Source: an uncultured Clostridia bacterium (GTDB taxonomy: Bacteria; Bacillota; Clostridia; Lachnospirales; Lachnospiraceae). Taken from it: a stretch of DNA of 7,176 nucleotides. Under the pieces are notes generated by a model, which did no database searches, was not told where the DNA came from, and saw nothing but the letters and a program-made list of their open reading frames with translations. The stretch lies in NCBI GenBank assembly GCA_946186175.1, contig CAMHMG010000155.1, forward strand, positions 1 to 7,176, read 5' to 3'. The position numbers and the translations under genes are program-made. This document shows positions 1-6,105 of this stretch, piece by piece. Within the stretch, counting starts at the first letter, position 1. Each line of letters begins with the position of its first letter.

Positions 1-1276
1 GATATAACTTGTTTGAATAGTATTTTTTCTGTAATGCATTTACAATTTCATTACAATCATATCCTTTATAATCTGTATCGTATCGGCTATCATAATCACC
101 GAAAGTAATAATATTATCTTTGTGTAATTTTTCTTTCAGATAATCAATCATATTTTCTACTGAAGCATTTTTATTATATATCTTCATATAACTGTATCCC
201 GGATAATCCTCGGATTCGTATTTTATGATTTTTAATTCATCAACCAGTCCTTCATGCAACAAAGAATCATATAAACCATCAATCTTCTTTGTTTCATCTA
301 TCAACATAAAATATACGACAGGATGTATCTCAGGTCGTTCTTTTTTCAGATAATTACGATATGGAGATCGATGCAGCTTATTATATATATCCTTAGCTGC
401 GTTATTATGTGGCTCGTCATAGTAAATAATAAGCACATCATCAATTATCACTGTTGTAAAAAGCTGAAAATTATCTGCCCGAATTCTTTTTTCAAGTTTT
501 TTTGCATGAACGGCTGATATTATATATACATATGGATAACTATTCTCAGTAATGTCATAAAGGATAGCCCCATCCATTGCTATAATTGGGATCAGGGGAC
601 GAATATCTGACAAAGCTTCCAAATATGCAGCAGGAGTTTTCATTGTCATTATAGTGAGCAATATTCCATCCCCAATAAGATTCTGCATAGTCACACGAGA
701 ATATGGGGTTAGGTTATCATAGGTTTCATTTAACGAATTGTCAAGATCTACAACAAACAGTATATTTTTATTCCCCTTCCCATGAAAATGAATTGAGTTT
801 ACAAATAAGCCAAGCATGATTCCTATTAAAGTATCAAGACTACGATTAATTACGAACACAAATGGATTTTCATCTATCAAATGGTTAACCACGATGCTCA
901 AATATACAACACACGCAAAATATGAGGCGTTTCCCTTGTTCATTAGAACCGTTGTATATATTACAGGTATAATGAAAGCAGACAAAATTATATAATGTAT
1001 CAACCCATACCCAAAATCATAAATATACATTTTACATAGAATAAAAATCATACCATACACAGCCCCAACCGCTGTTCCAACAACACGCTGCGTTGCGTGC
1101 ATCTTTGTATCCTTCGTATGACTCTGTATACACCATAAAACTGCAAGTGCTGAATAAAATGGTGTTCCATGATATCCTCTTAATATATATATTAGAAAAC
1201 ATAATCCTACACCTAAAAAAGATTTAATGATTCGCATTCCAATCGGAGGCAGTTTTTTCTCACTATTGTAGTCCAT
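1..1276 (-). CDS. FUSC-like membrane domain fused to Cof-type HAD phosphatase-like domain (3' end cut by window edge)
   Basis: The reading frame is open from ATG 1276 to the left edge (425 codons, no stop), so the C-terminus is missing. Residues about 14-162 are hydrophobic, with roughly five or six membrane segments. They resemble the N-terminal half of aromatic-acid-exporter/FUSC proteins: GMRIIKSFLGVGL, then a TQRVVGTAVGA motif at 62-72. From about 170 a cytoplasmic HAD domain follows. Motif I is D177-L-D179, motif II is around T208/T211, a Cof-like AMDGAILYD stands at 233-241, the motif III lysine is K369 and motif IV is G393-D394. Family knowledge says Cof-type HAD proteins are Mg-dependent phosphatases of sugar phosphates or nucleotides. 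Motif I reads DLDNS instead of the usual DLDGT, and motif IV reads GDYDSRYD rather than GDxxND, so activity may be altered. The start has AAGGG 7 nt upstream, 34 nt after the isocitrate dehydrogenase gene. The substrate is unknown, and a membrane-tethered phosphatase or sensor is inference. Confidence 0.8.
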   Translation of the reverse strand, partial: MDYNSEKKLPPIGMRIIKSFLGVGLCFLIYILRGYHGTPFYSALAVLWCIQSHTKDTKMHATQRVVGTAVGAVYGMIFILCKMYIYDFGYGLIHYIILSAFIIPVIYTTVLMNKGNASYFACVVYLSIVVNHLIDENPFVFVINRSLDTLIGIMLGLFVNSIHFHGKGNKNILFVVDLDNSLNETYDNLTPYSRVTMQNLIGDGILLTIMTMKTPAAYLEALSDIRPLIPIIAMDGAILYDITENSYPYVYIISAVHAKKLEKRIRADNFQLFTTVIIDDVLIIYYDEPHNNAAKDIYNKLHRSPYRNYLKKERPEIHPVVYFMLIDETKKIDGLYDSLLHEGLVDELKIIKYESEDYPGYSYMKIYNKNASVENMIDYLKEKLHKDNIITFGDYDSRYDTDYKGYDCNEIVNALQKKYYSNKLY

Positions 1277-1283
1277 ATTATTA

Positions 1284-1288
1284 CCCTT
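1284..1288 (-). promoter_or_regulatory. Ribosome binding site of the FUSC-HAD gene
   Basis: AAGGG on the minus strand lies 7 nt before ATG 1276. It supports this methionine as the start and shows the gene is translated independently although only 34 nt separate it from the upstream stop. Confidence 0.6.
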
Positions 1289-1310
1289 AGCCGCTAACTT
1301 AATGTAATCC

Positions 1311-2516
1311 TCATATATTCACTCTTTTTTCAACTTCCATCAGGAAAGTTTCAGTATCAACAGTTTGTATCTTGGAAAGCGTTGAAATTGATGCAAGATC
1401 ACCCGTCATGATACCATCACTGATTGTCTGTAATATTGCCTTGTCAACTGCATCTGAATATTTTATCAAATCATATATATCATCAAGCTCCCCTCTTTTT
1501 CGCAATGCTCCTGTCCACGCAAATACTGTAGCAACAGGATTAGTAGATGTTTTCTCACCCTTTAGATATCTGTAATAATGTCTCTGTACAGTTCCGTGAG
1601 CAGCTTCATATTCATATACACCATCTGGAGAAACCAATACAGATGTCATCATGGCAAGACTTCCGTATGCAGTTGCCACCATGTCTGACATAACATCTCC
1701 ATCATAATTTTTACATGCCCATATGTATCCTCCTTCAGAACGAATTACCCTTGCAACCGCATCATCAATAAGCGTGTAAAAATACTCTATTCCCACTGTC
1801 TCAAAGCGGTCTTTATATTCATTCTCATATATCTTGGCAAAAATGTCTTTAAATCTGTGATCATACACTTTTGAAATCGTATCTTTAGTAGCAAACCATA
1901 TATCCTGCTTAGTATCTAATGCATAATTGAAGCATGATCTTGCAAATCCCTCTATGGATTTATCCTTATTATGAATACCTTGCACAATACCTGCACTGTC
2001 TTCAAAGTCATATATCAGTTCATGCCTTTGTCTGCCATCACCAAGAGTACATACAACTTCACATTTTGCTCCTTGAGGAACACTTATTTCTGTATTCTTA
2101 TAAATATCCCCATATGCATGCCTTGCTATTGTTATAGGCTTTGTCCACGTTGGAATATAAGACTTAACCCCATCGACAATTATGGGTGAGCGAAACACTG
2201 TACCATCAAGCATTGCCCGGATTGTCCCATTAGGAGATTTCCACATTTTCTTAAGATTATACTCCTTCATCCTTGCTGCATTAGGTGTGATTGTCGCACA
2301 TTTTACTGCTACACCATATTTTTTTGTTGCCTCTGCAGAAAAAACAGTCACTTCATCATCTGTTTTATTTCTGTTTTCAAGACCAAGATCATAATATTCA
2401 GTTTTCAAATCAATATAGGGGTAAATCAGTATATCCTTTATCATCTGCCAAATTACCCTTGTCATTTCATCTCCATCCATTTCAACCAATGGTGTTTTCA
2501 TTCTTATTTTGTCCAT
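1311..2516 (-). CDS. icd: NADP-dependent isocitrate dehydrogenase, eukaryote-like homodimeric class
   Basis: This cytosolic TCA-cycle enzyme oxidatively decarboxylates isocitrate to 2-oxoglutarate, making NADPH. The 401-residue product aligns along its length with animal cytosolic IDH rather than with the E. coli-type enzyme. From ATG 2516 the numbering matches human IDH1 through the substrate site: T77, S94, N96, R100, R109, R132 and Y139. Also present are a Lys at about 211 (ATKDT), the metal-binding Asp residues near 251, 274 and 278 (YDGDVMSD), and the NADP-contacting Arg-His at about 312-313 in AAHGTVQRH, which argues for NADP over NAD. GGAGG stands 8 nt before ATG 2516. A GTG three codons upstream overlaps that site and is rejected. 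The gene follows the degenerate AstE-like gene by 45 nt and precedes the FUSC-HAD gene by 34 nt. It supplies the glutamate precursor; any link to the ligase operon is only positional. Confidence 0.96.
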   Translation of the reverse strand: MDKIRMKTPLVEMDGDEMTRVIWQMIKDILIYPYIDLKTEYYDLGLENRNKTDDEVTVFSAEATKKYGVAVKCATITPNAARMKEYNLKKMWKSPNGTIRAMLDGTVFRSPIIVDGVKSYIPTWTKPITIARHAYGDIYKNTEISVPQGAKCEVVCTLGDGRQRHELIYDFEDSAGIVQGIHNKDKSIEGFARSCFNYALDTKQDIWFATKDTISKVYDHRFKDIFAKIYENEYKDRFETVGIEYFYTLIDDAVARVIRSEGGYIWACKNYDGDVMSDMVATAYGSLAMMTSVLVSPDGVYEYEAAHGTVQRHYYRYLKGEKTSTNPVATVFAWTGALRKRGELDDIYDLIKYSDAVDKAILQTISDGIMTGDLASISTLSKIQTVDTETFLMEVEKRVNI

Positions 2517-2524
2517 GCCAGCCA

Positions 2525-2529
2525 CCTCC
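2525..2529 (-). promoter_or_regulatory. Ribosome binding site of icd, decides the ATG start
   Basis: GGAGG on the minus strand sits 8 nt upstream of ATG 2516. The in-frame GTG at 2525 begins on the last base of this site and therefore has no site of its own. Confidence 0.75.
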
Positions 2530-2537
2530 GATTTTGA

Positions 2538-2555
2538 TTTTAATGCATATTAAAA
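2538..2555. repeat. AT-rich inverted repeat upstream of icd
   Basis: TTTTAAT and ATTAAAA arms of 7 bp flank a 4-base centre in the 45 nt gap between the degenerate AstE-like gene and icd. The stem is entirely A-T, so it would be a weak RNA hairpin, and no G+C stem with a following T-run is present. It could be an operator half-site pair, part of an AT-rich promoter, or chance in AT-rich spacer DNA. Confidence 0.3.
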
Positions 2556-2561
2556 TTAAAG

Positions 2562-3500
2562 TTACAATTCGTCTTCCTCTTGTATCAGCTTATACACCGC
2601 TGTATTCTGATATGCCAGTGTCTCATTATGAGCAAATGCCACGATACCTGATACGGGGGAGGTTATCTCCTGAAGTATTTCAGCGGTATATGGATCAGTG
2701 ATGACTGCAAGCACCTGACCTGCCTCTACCTTTTCCCCTGCTTTCGCACATTGCTCAAAAAATCCTGCACATGTTGTCCTTACATCGATGAAATTCTGAC
2801 TTTCCACCACTCTTGATATATATCCCTCGTACCCTTTATACTCTATAATATCCTGCTTTGAGAGAAAATTAAGGATTGCATCCAATGCCTGCTTGGCGCT
2901 TCCTTTATCAATCTCCTTAGTGCTTGTTGTATAGATAGAAAATGCGTCTGTTTCCCACACCTGCCAGTTATAATTGAGTGTAGTCGTATCAAATGGTCTG
3001 GGGTTATGCAGTACAACATATGGAAGACCGAACTTTTTCGCCAGTTCAACATTCTCTGCACCGGTCTTCATCATTCTAACCTGCGGAACAAAATTACCGG
3101 GCATATAGAAGGATGCGAATTGAATTCCATAGTCATAATCCTTAACCTTTTCAAAAATTCCTCCAGCTATCCGCTGCGTGGTCTCTCCAAGATCATATCC
3201 GGGAAACATACGGTTGATGTCCGTATTATCTATTGTCCAGAATCTTTTTTGTGTGTTGACAGAATAAGGATTGCCACAGGGAATCACAAGGATTTCCTTT
3301 CCCTCCTTGATCCGTCCTCTCTCTTCCAACACCCGGAGCTTTTTGATCAGCTGCGAGCATACATATATCTGCTGATACTCATTCCCACGCATACTTCCCA
3401 TTATGCAGACGCTATGCTCCCCCTTACCAAATCTGTATCCTGTGACTCTGAAATCATCGCGGTATATAGCCTTTATTTCATATAGAATCTCCTTTTGCAA
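2562..3500 (-). CDS. Degenerate AstE/AspA-like (M14-related) protein lacking zinc ligands
   Basis: The 312-residue product is a paralog of the adjacent deacylase gene. It shares the NPY...DINRMFPG segment (N96, R97), a VPQVRM stretch, and a C-terminal barrel-sandwich-like domain from about 222 to the end (GEKVEAGQVLAVI, SPVSGIVAF). The active site has been replaced. By alignment to the neighbour, the HGDE zinc motif is RGNE (R38, with E41 kept), the second zinc His is F128, and the catalytic Glu of VVEMG is Y190. It is therefore unlikely to be a zinc hydrolase. It may be a binding, regulatory or partner subunit, or have a different chemistry; this is inference. The start is TTG 3500, with AGAGGAG 8 nt upstream. 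An ATG at 3518 in the same frame has no binding site and itself overlaps that motif. The frame is intact and well conserved in character, so this is not a decayed pseudogene. The gene lies 77 nt after the active paralog. Confidence 0.85.
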   Translation of the reverse strand: MQKEILYEIKAIYRDDFRVTGYRFGKGEHSVCIMGSMRGNEYQQIYVCSQLIKKLRVLEERGRIKEGKEILVIPCGNPYSVNTQKRFWTIDNTDINRMFPGYDLGETTQRIAGGIFEKVKDYDYGIQFASFYMPGNFVPQVRMMKTGAENVELAKKFGLPYVVLHNPRPFDTTTLNYNWQVWETDAFSIYTTSTKEIDKGSAKQALDAILNFLSKQDIIEYKGYEGYISRVVESQNFIDVRTTCAGFFEQCAKAGEKVEAGQVLAVITDPYTAEILQEITSPVSGIVAFAHNETLAYQNTAVYKLIQEEDEL

Positions 3501-3508
3501 ATTCACAT

Positions 3509-3515
3509 CTCCTCT
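3509..3515 (-). promoter_or_regulatory. Ribosome binding site selecting a TTG start
   Basis: AGAGGAG on the minus strand is 8 nt before TTG 3500 and overlaps the codons that follow the upstream in-frame ATG at 3518. It favours the TTG start, which gives an N-terminus beginning MQKEILYEIK. Confidence 0.7.
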
Positions 3516-3577
3516 CATCTGTTTTAGATAATTACGTAACTAAAAAAGTTTGCCGGGATATCACAATTATATATCTA

Positions 3578-4540
3578 TTATATGTGAAGAATCCGTCCCA
3601 GTAATGACCCTTCATCCACAACCGGATATTCACGTATGGTAAACAGCCATCCTTTCCCCGGGGCCCTGACCTCACTTAGCAGCTTTCCTGTAAGCGGATT
3701 CACTATTTTCCCTATCAGGTCTCCCTGTTCCACCATGCTTCCATGCTTTTTCTCCTTCAGAAAAATCCCCGACATTTCAGCATTTAGATAAAATACATCC
3801 TGTCCTTTCTCATCATTGCTTATCACCGGTCTTCTGGAAGGAGTGATCTTATCCTTCCAGATTCCAAGCATTGACATCAGGGAAAATATTCCCTCTACAA
3901 GCTGATCACCATATTCCTTTGTGATCCTCATTCCAACACCCATCTCAACCACCAGTGTATCGATTCCTCTGCTGTTAAGGCTGTATGCAAAGGTTGATTC
4001 AAGAACGGTACTTGCTCCATGTACCCAGATAAAATCCACATTTGACCTTTCAGCAATAGGTACCAGCCTTTCCTTATGCTTCACATTTATTCTGATCTGC
4101 GGCACCTCTGTAAGAAAGATATTGCTTGCATGTATGTCAAGACAAAGTGCAGTCCCCTCCATATCTTTCATGATATCCGCTACAATATGTTCATTCATAT
4201 CCCCATTGTGATTTCCGGGAAACAGCCTGTTCATATCAAGGTCAAATGCAGGAATCCCCCTTGTAATGTTATCAATACCAAATGGATTCATGGCAGGATA
4301 AATGTCAACGATCCCGGCAAGCTTATCCCTATCACATTCTATACGTCTTGCCAGTTCGTAGCATACATACTGCCCCTCAATCTCATCTCCATGAATACCC
4401 GTAACAATTGAAATTCTCTTCTTTTCTTGTTCCAATACTTTGACACTTGCATCATCAGGTATCAGCCTGTGCTTCAATATTTTTAATTCTTCATCAACCG
4501 GAAGCTCTGTCTTTGAGACTGTTTCTATAAGATCAATCAT
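3578..4540 (-). CDS. AstE/AspA-family zinc deacylase (succinylglutamate desuccinylase/aspartoacylase-like)
   Basis: The 320-residue cytosolic protein belongs to the M14-related family that hydrolyses N-acyl amino acids or amide bonds with one zinc ion. The expected residues are all visible: zinc ligands H50 and E53 in GIHGDEIEG, third ligand H137 in CLDIHAS, the substrate-binding DLDMNRLFPG (N104, R105), and the catalytic E199 in LVVEMG. A C-terminal beta-barrel of about 80 residues follows (from about 240 to the end), as in many family members. ATG 4540 has a very strong site, AGGAGG, 6 nt upstream. The gene overlaps the end of the transglutaminase-like gene by 8 nt, which indicates translational coupling. 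The true substrate cannot be read from sequence. The location beside an ATP-grasp ligase and a transglutaminase-fold protein suggests it cleaves or trims an amide-linked product rather than serving arginine catabolism, since no ast genes are present. Confidence 0.9.
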   Translation of the reverse strand: MIDLIETVSKTELPVDEELKILKHRLIPDDASVKVLEQEKKRISIVTGIHGDEIEGQYVCYELARRIECDRDKLAGIVDIYPAMNPFGIDNITRGIPAFDLDMNRLFPGNHNGDMNEHIVADIMKDMEGTALCLDIHASNIFLTEVPQIRINVKHKERLVPIAERSNVDFIWVHGASTVLESTFAYSLNSRGIDTLVVEMGVGMRITKEYGDQLVEGIFSLMSMLGIWKDKITPSRRPVISNDEKGQDVFYLNAEMSGIFLKEKKHGSMVEQGDLIGKIVNPLTGKLLSEVRAPGKGWLFTIREYPVVDEGSLLGRILHI

Positions 4541-5381
4541 TTATTACCTCCTCTACAAGTACGTGAATCTCCTGTGTCTGCTCTGTAGAACCATAGAAAT
4601 ATCCCTGATTGATGGTGCAGTCATTCGCATCTCTCCCGTAGGAAATGGATATATAATGGTCATCCACCATGCAGTTGTTTGTGGGGTCTAATGCCACCCA
4701 TTTTTCACCATCACACACCTCCACCCATGCATGGGATGCGCCTTCTCCGGACATCATTCCAACAACATATCTGCATGGAATATGTTCCATCCTCAAAAGC
4801 GTAAGTAAAATGTGTGCATAATCCTGACATACTCCTTTTCCACACTCCACGGCCTCTTCCGCCGTCGTTCTTACACCTGTCACACCTGGCTCATAGCTTA
4901 AGCTGTGAAAAACTATATTCATCATATGATATGCCCTGTCCACAATATCATTCGAGTTTTTGATAAAGTCACTTATGCCGATGAGGCTTCCCACATTTTT
5001 CTCATAAAAGCCCTTATCTCCGCACCGTTCATATATGCATTGTATTGCCGTACCCGGCTCCGTCAGTTTTGTGTGATAACGAAACATTCCAATTCTATGA
5101 GGTTCTTCAACAAACTGGTATATACCATCATATACATATGCAAGCCCGCTTACATCAACGGTAAATCTCATATGCGCCTTTTCAATCAAGCCATAAATGC
5201 ATTTATTACCGAAAGAGTCCGTCTCCATTCCTCCCGAATATGATGGCTCAATATTCACATGCTGCTTATCAATTCTCTGTCTGTCGTTCTCCTTTGGAAA
5301 GCATCTTAAAGTAAAATGATGACGATTGACCGGCTCAGAAAATGACAGTTGCATACTGTAGTGATAATTCAATTTTCTCAT
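4533..5381 (-). CDS. Transglutaminase-fold cysteine protease-like protein
   Basis: The 282-residue protein has an N-terminal beta-rich region (about 1-135: LNYHYSMQLSFSEPVNRHHF onward), typical of bacterial transglutaminase-like proteins, followed by the catalytic core. The triad is intact: C185 in GKGVCQDYAH, H217 in SHAWVEV and D232 in ALDPTNN. There is no signal peptide, so it should act in the cytoplasm. Family members hydrolyse or transfer amide and isopeptide bonds. In operons with ATP-grasp and alpha-E proteins they are predicted peptidases or cross-linkers of the ligase product; this is family knowledge plus inference. I chose ATG 5381, with GGGAG 11 nt upstream and an N-terminus that fits the family. 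An in-frame ATG at 5399 would add six residues and overlap the alpha-E stop as TGATG. It lacks a binding site but could be used by translational coupling. Confidence 0.9.
   Translation of the reverse strand: MRKLNYHYSMQLSFSEPVNRHHFTLRCFPKENDRQRIDKQHVNIEPSYSGGMETDSFGNKCIYGLIEKAHMRFTVDVSGLAYVYDGIYQFVEEPHRIGMFRYHTKLTEPGTAIQCIYERCGDKGFYEKNVGSLIGISDFIKNSNDIVDRAYHMMNIVFHSLSYEPGVTGVRTTAEEAVECGKGVCQDYAHILLTLLRMEHIPCRYVVGMMSGEGASHAWVEVCDGEKWVALDPTNNCMVDDHYISISYGRDANDCTINQGYFYGSTEQTQEIHVLVEEVIND
4547..4552 (-). promoter_or_regulatory. Ribosome binding site inside the upstream gene
   Basis: AGGAGG on the minus strand is 6 nt before ATG 4540 and lies within the last codons of the transglutaminase-like gene, whose stop is at 4533-4535. 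Ribosomes finishing the upstream gene would pass over this start, which fits matched expression of the two proteins. Confidence 0.8.
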
Positions 5382-5392
5382 TGTATCATCAA

Positions 5393-5397
5393 CTCCC
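5393..5397 (-). promoter_or_regulatory. Possible ribosome binding site of the transglutaminase-like gene
   Basis: GGGAG on the minus strand lies 11 nt before ATG 5381, just after the alpha-E stop codon. The spacing is at the long end of the usual range, so the start remains less certain than for the neighbours. Confidence 0.45.
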
Positions 5398-5398
5398 A

Positions 5399-6085
5399 TC
5401 AGCCCGCCATCTTCTCACTCTCAACATCAAACAGCGACTCTATCTCCTCTACTACAAGGTCATAAGAAATATTTTCCATCTCAACCATATAATTGAGATG
5501 TGCCAATTTCATCGTATTATAGTTTATCCCTGTCCGTTCAATTCTTAAGTTTAACCGTTTCATTTCCCTCTTAAGCTCTATGGGATCCTCTTTCATTCTT
5601 GCATACAGATCGATTCTCTCAACCCTCTTTCCAAGCTTGATCATGCTTCTTACACGACCACTGTCAATATCATCATCTGCCATTCCCCAGAATGCAACGA
5701 TGTTGTCCACCACCTTCTGAAGCTGCACTAAAGGAGCATCGGATAACTTTGCCTTGTTCATTGCATATACCGCCAACTGAATATAAGCAAGTGTCTCGCT
5801 TCCTATCTCCTCTCTGAGAACAATGGCATTATCATATGCCCTCATCAGATTTGCATAGATGGAATTGGGATCATTTTCATCAAAGCAGTATCTTGCAATG
5901 AAATCTTCCTTAGAAGTATAAATATTAGGAATATCCTGCCGTCTGCAGAATTCATCATAATCCTCATTCTTTACTTCTATCAGGGAATCAAACCGCTCTG
6001 CAAAGTATCTTAGTGTTGTATATACTCTCTCACTGTATCTGCCCAGCCAATATAGCTGGTCACTGTGTTCTACTGATAAAATCAT
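5399..6085 (-). CDS. Alpha-E domain protein (DUF403 family)
   Basis: The 228-residue, almost wholly helical protein begins MILSVEHSDQLYWLGRYSER, the hallmark first helix of the alpha-E family, and carries the second signature helix KLGKRVERIDLYARM at about 164-178. The family has no established biochemical activity. It is nearly always encoded with a circularly permuted ATP-grasp ligase and a transglutaminase-fold protein, sometimes fused to the ligase, so a scaffold or accessory role in the same reaction is inferred. It is shorter than the roughly 300-residue versions I know from proteobacteria; the shortening seems to be inside or at the C-terminal end, since both signatures are present. 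ATG 6085 is chosen because AAGGAGG stands 8 nt upstream and the family motif starts here. The frame stays open upstream to 6208, but that extension overlaps the ligase gene and has no family character. The gene starts 20 nt after the ligase stop. Confidence 0.9.
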   Translation of the reverse strand: MILSVEHSDQLYWLGRYSERVYTTLRYFAERFDSLIEVKNEDYDEFCRRQDIPNIYTSKEDFIARYCFDENDPNSIYANLMRAYDNAIVLREEIGSETLAYIQLAVYAMNKAKLSDAPLVQLQKVVDNIVAFWGMADDDIDSGRVRSMIKLGKRVERIDLYARMKEDPIELKREMKRLNLRIERTGINYNTMKLAHLNYMVEMENISYDLVVEEIESLFDVESEKMAG

Positions 6086-6093
6086 AATCTCAT

Positions 6094-6100
6094 CCTCCTT
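6094..6100 (-). promoter_or_regulatory. Ribosome binding site of the alpha-E gene
   Basis: AAGGAGG on the minus strand is 8 nt before ATG 6085 and fits in the 20 nt between the ligase stop and this start. It excludes the longer in-frame start at 6208. Confidence 0.8.
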
Positions 6101-6105
6101 TTCTT

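Noticed and set aside
323..517. Small plus-strand reading frame of 64 codons
   Set aside because: It lies antisense inside the FUSC-HAD frame, has no recognisable site or family, and its content is what the complement of an AT-rich gene gives.
1..1276. A gene-free or broken region at the left end
   Set aside because: Manual translation of the minus strand gives one uninterrupted frame of 425 codons with coherent domains; it only lacks a stop because the window ends.
2517..2525. GTG 2525 as the start of icd
   Set aside because: It overlaps the GGAGG site that serves ATG 2516; with ATG 2516 the residue numbering matches human IDH1.
2291..2701. Plus-strand frame of 136 codons spanning icd and the AstE-like gene
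   Set aside because: It is a shadow of two well-supported minus-strand genes, with a low-complexity Ser/Pro/Leu/His-rich product and no ribosome binding site.
3006..3485. Plus-strand frame of 159 codons
   Set aside because: It is wholly antisense to the degenerate AstE-like gene and shows no domain.
3532..3539. TTACGTAA palindrome in the 77 nt gap between the two AstE-like genes
   Set aside because: Eight bases of palindrome in AT-rich spacer are expected by chance; no matching copy, -10/-35 pair or terminator stem was found around it.
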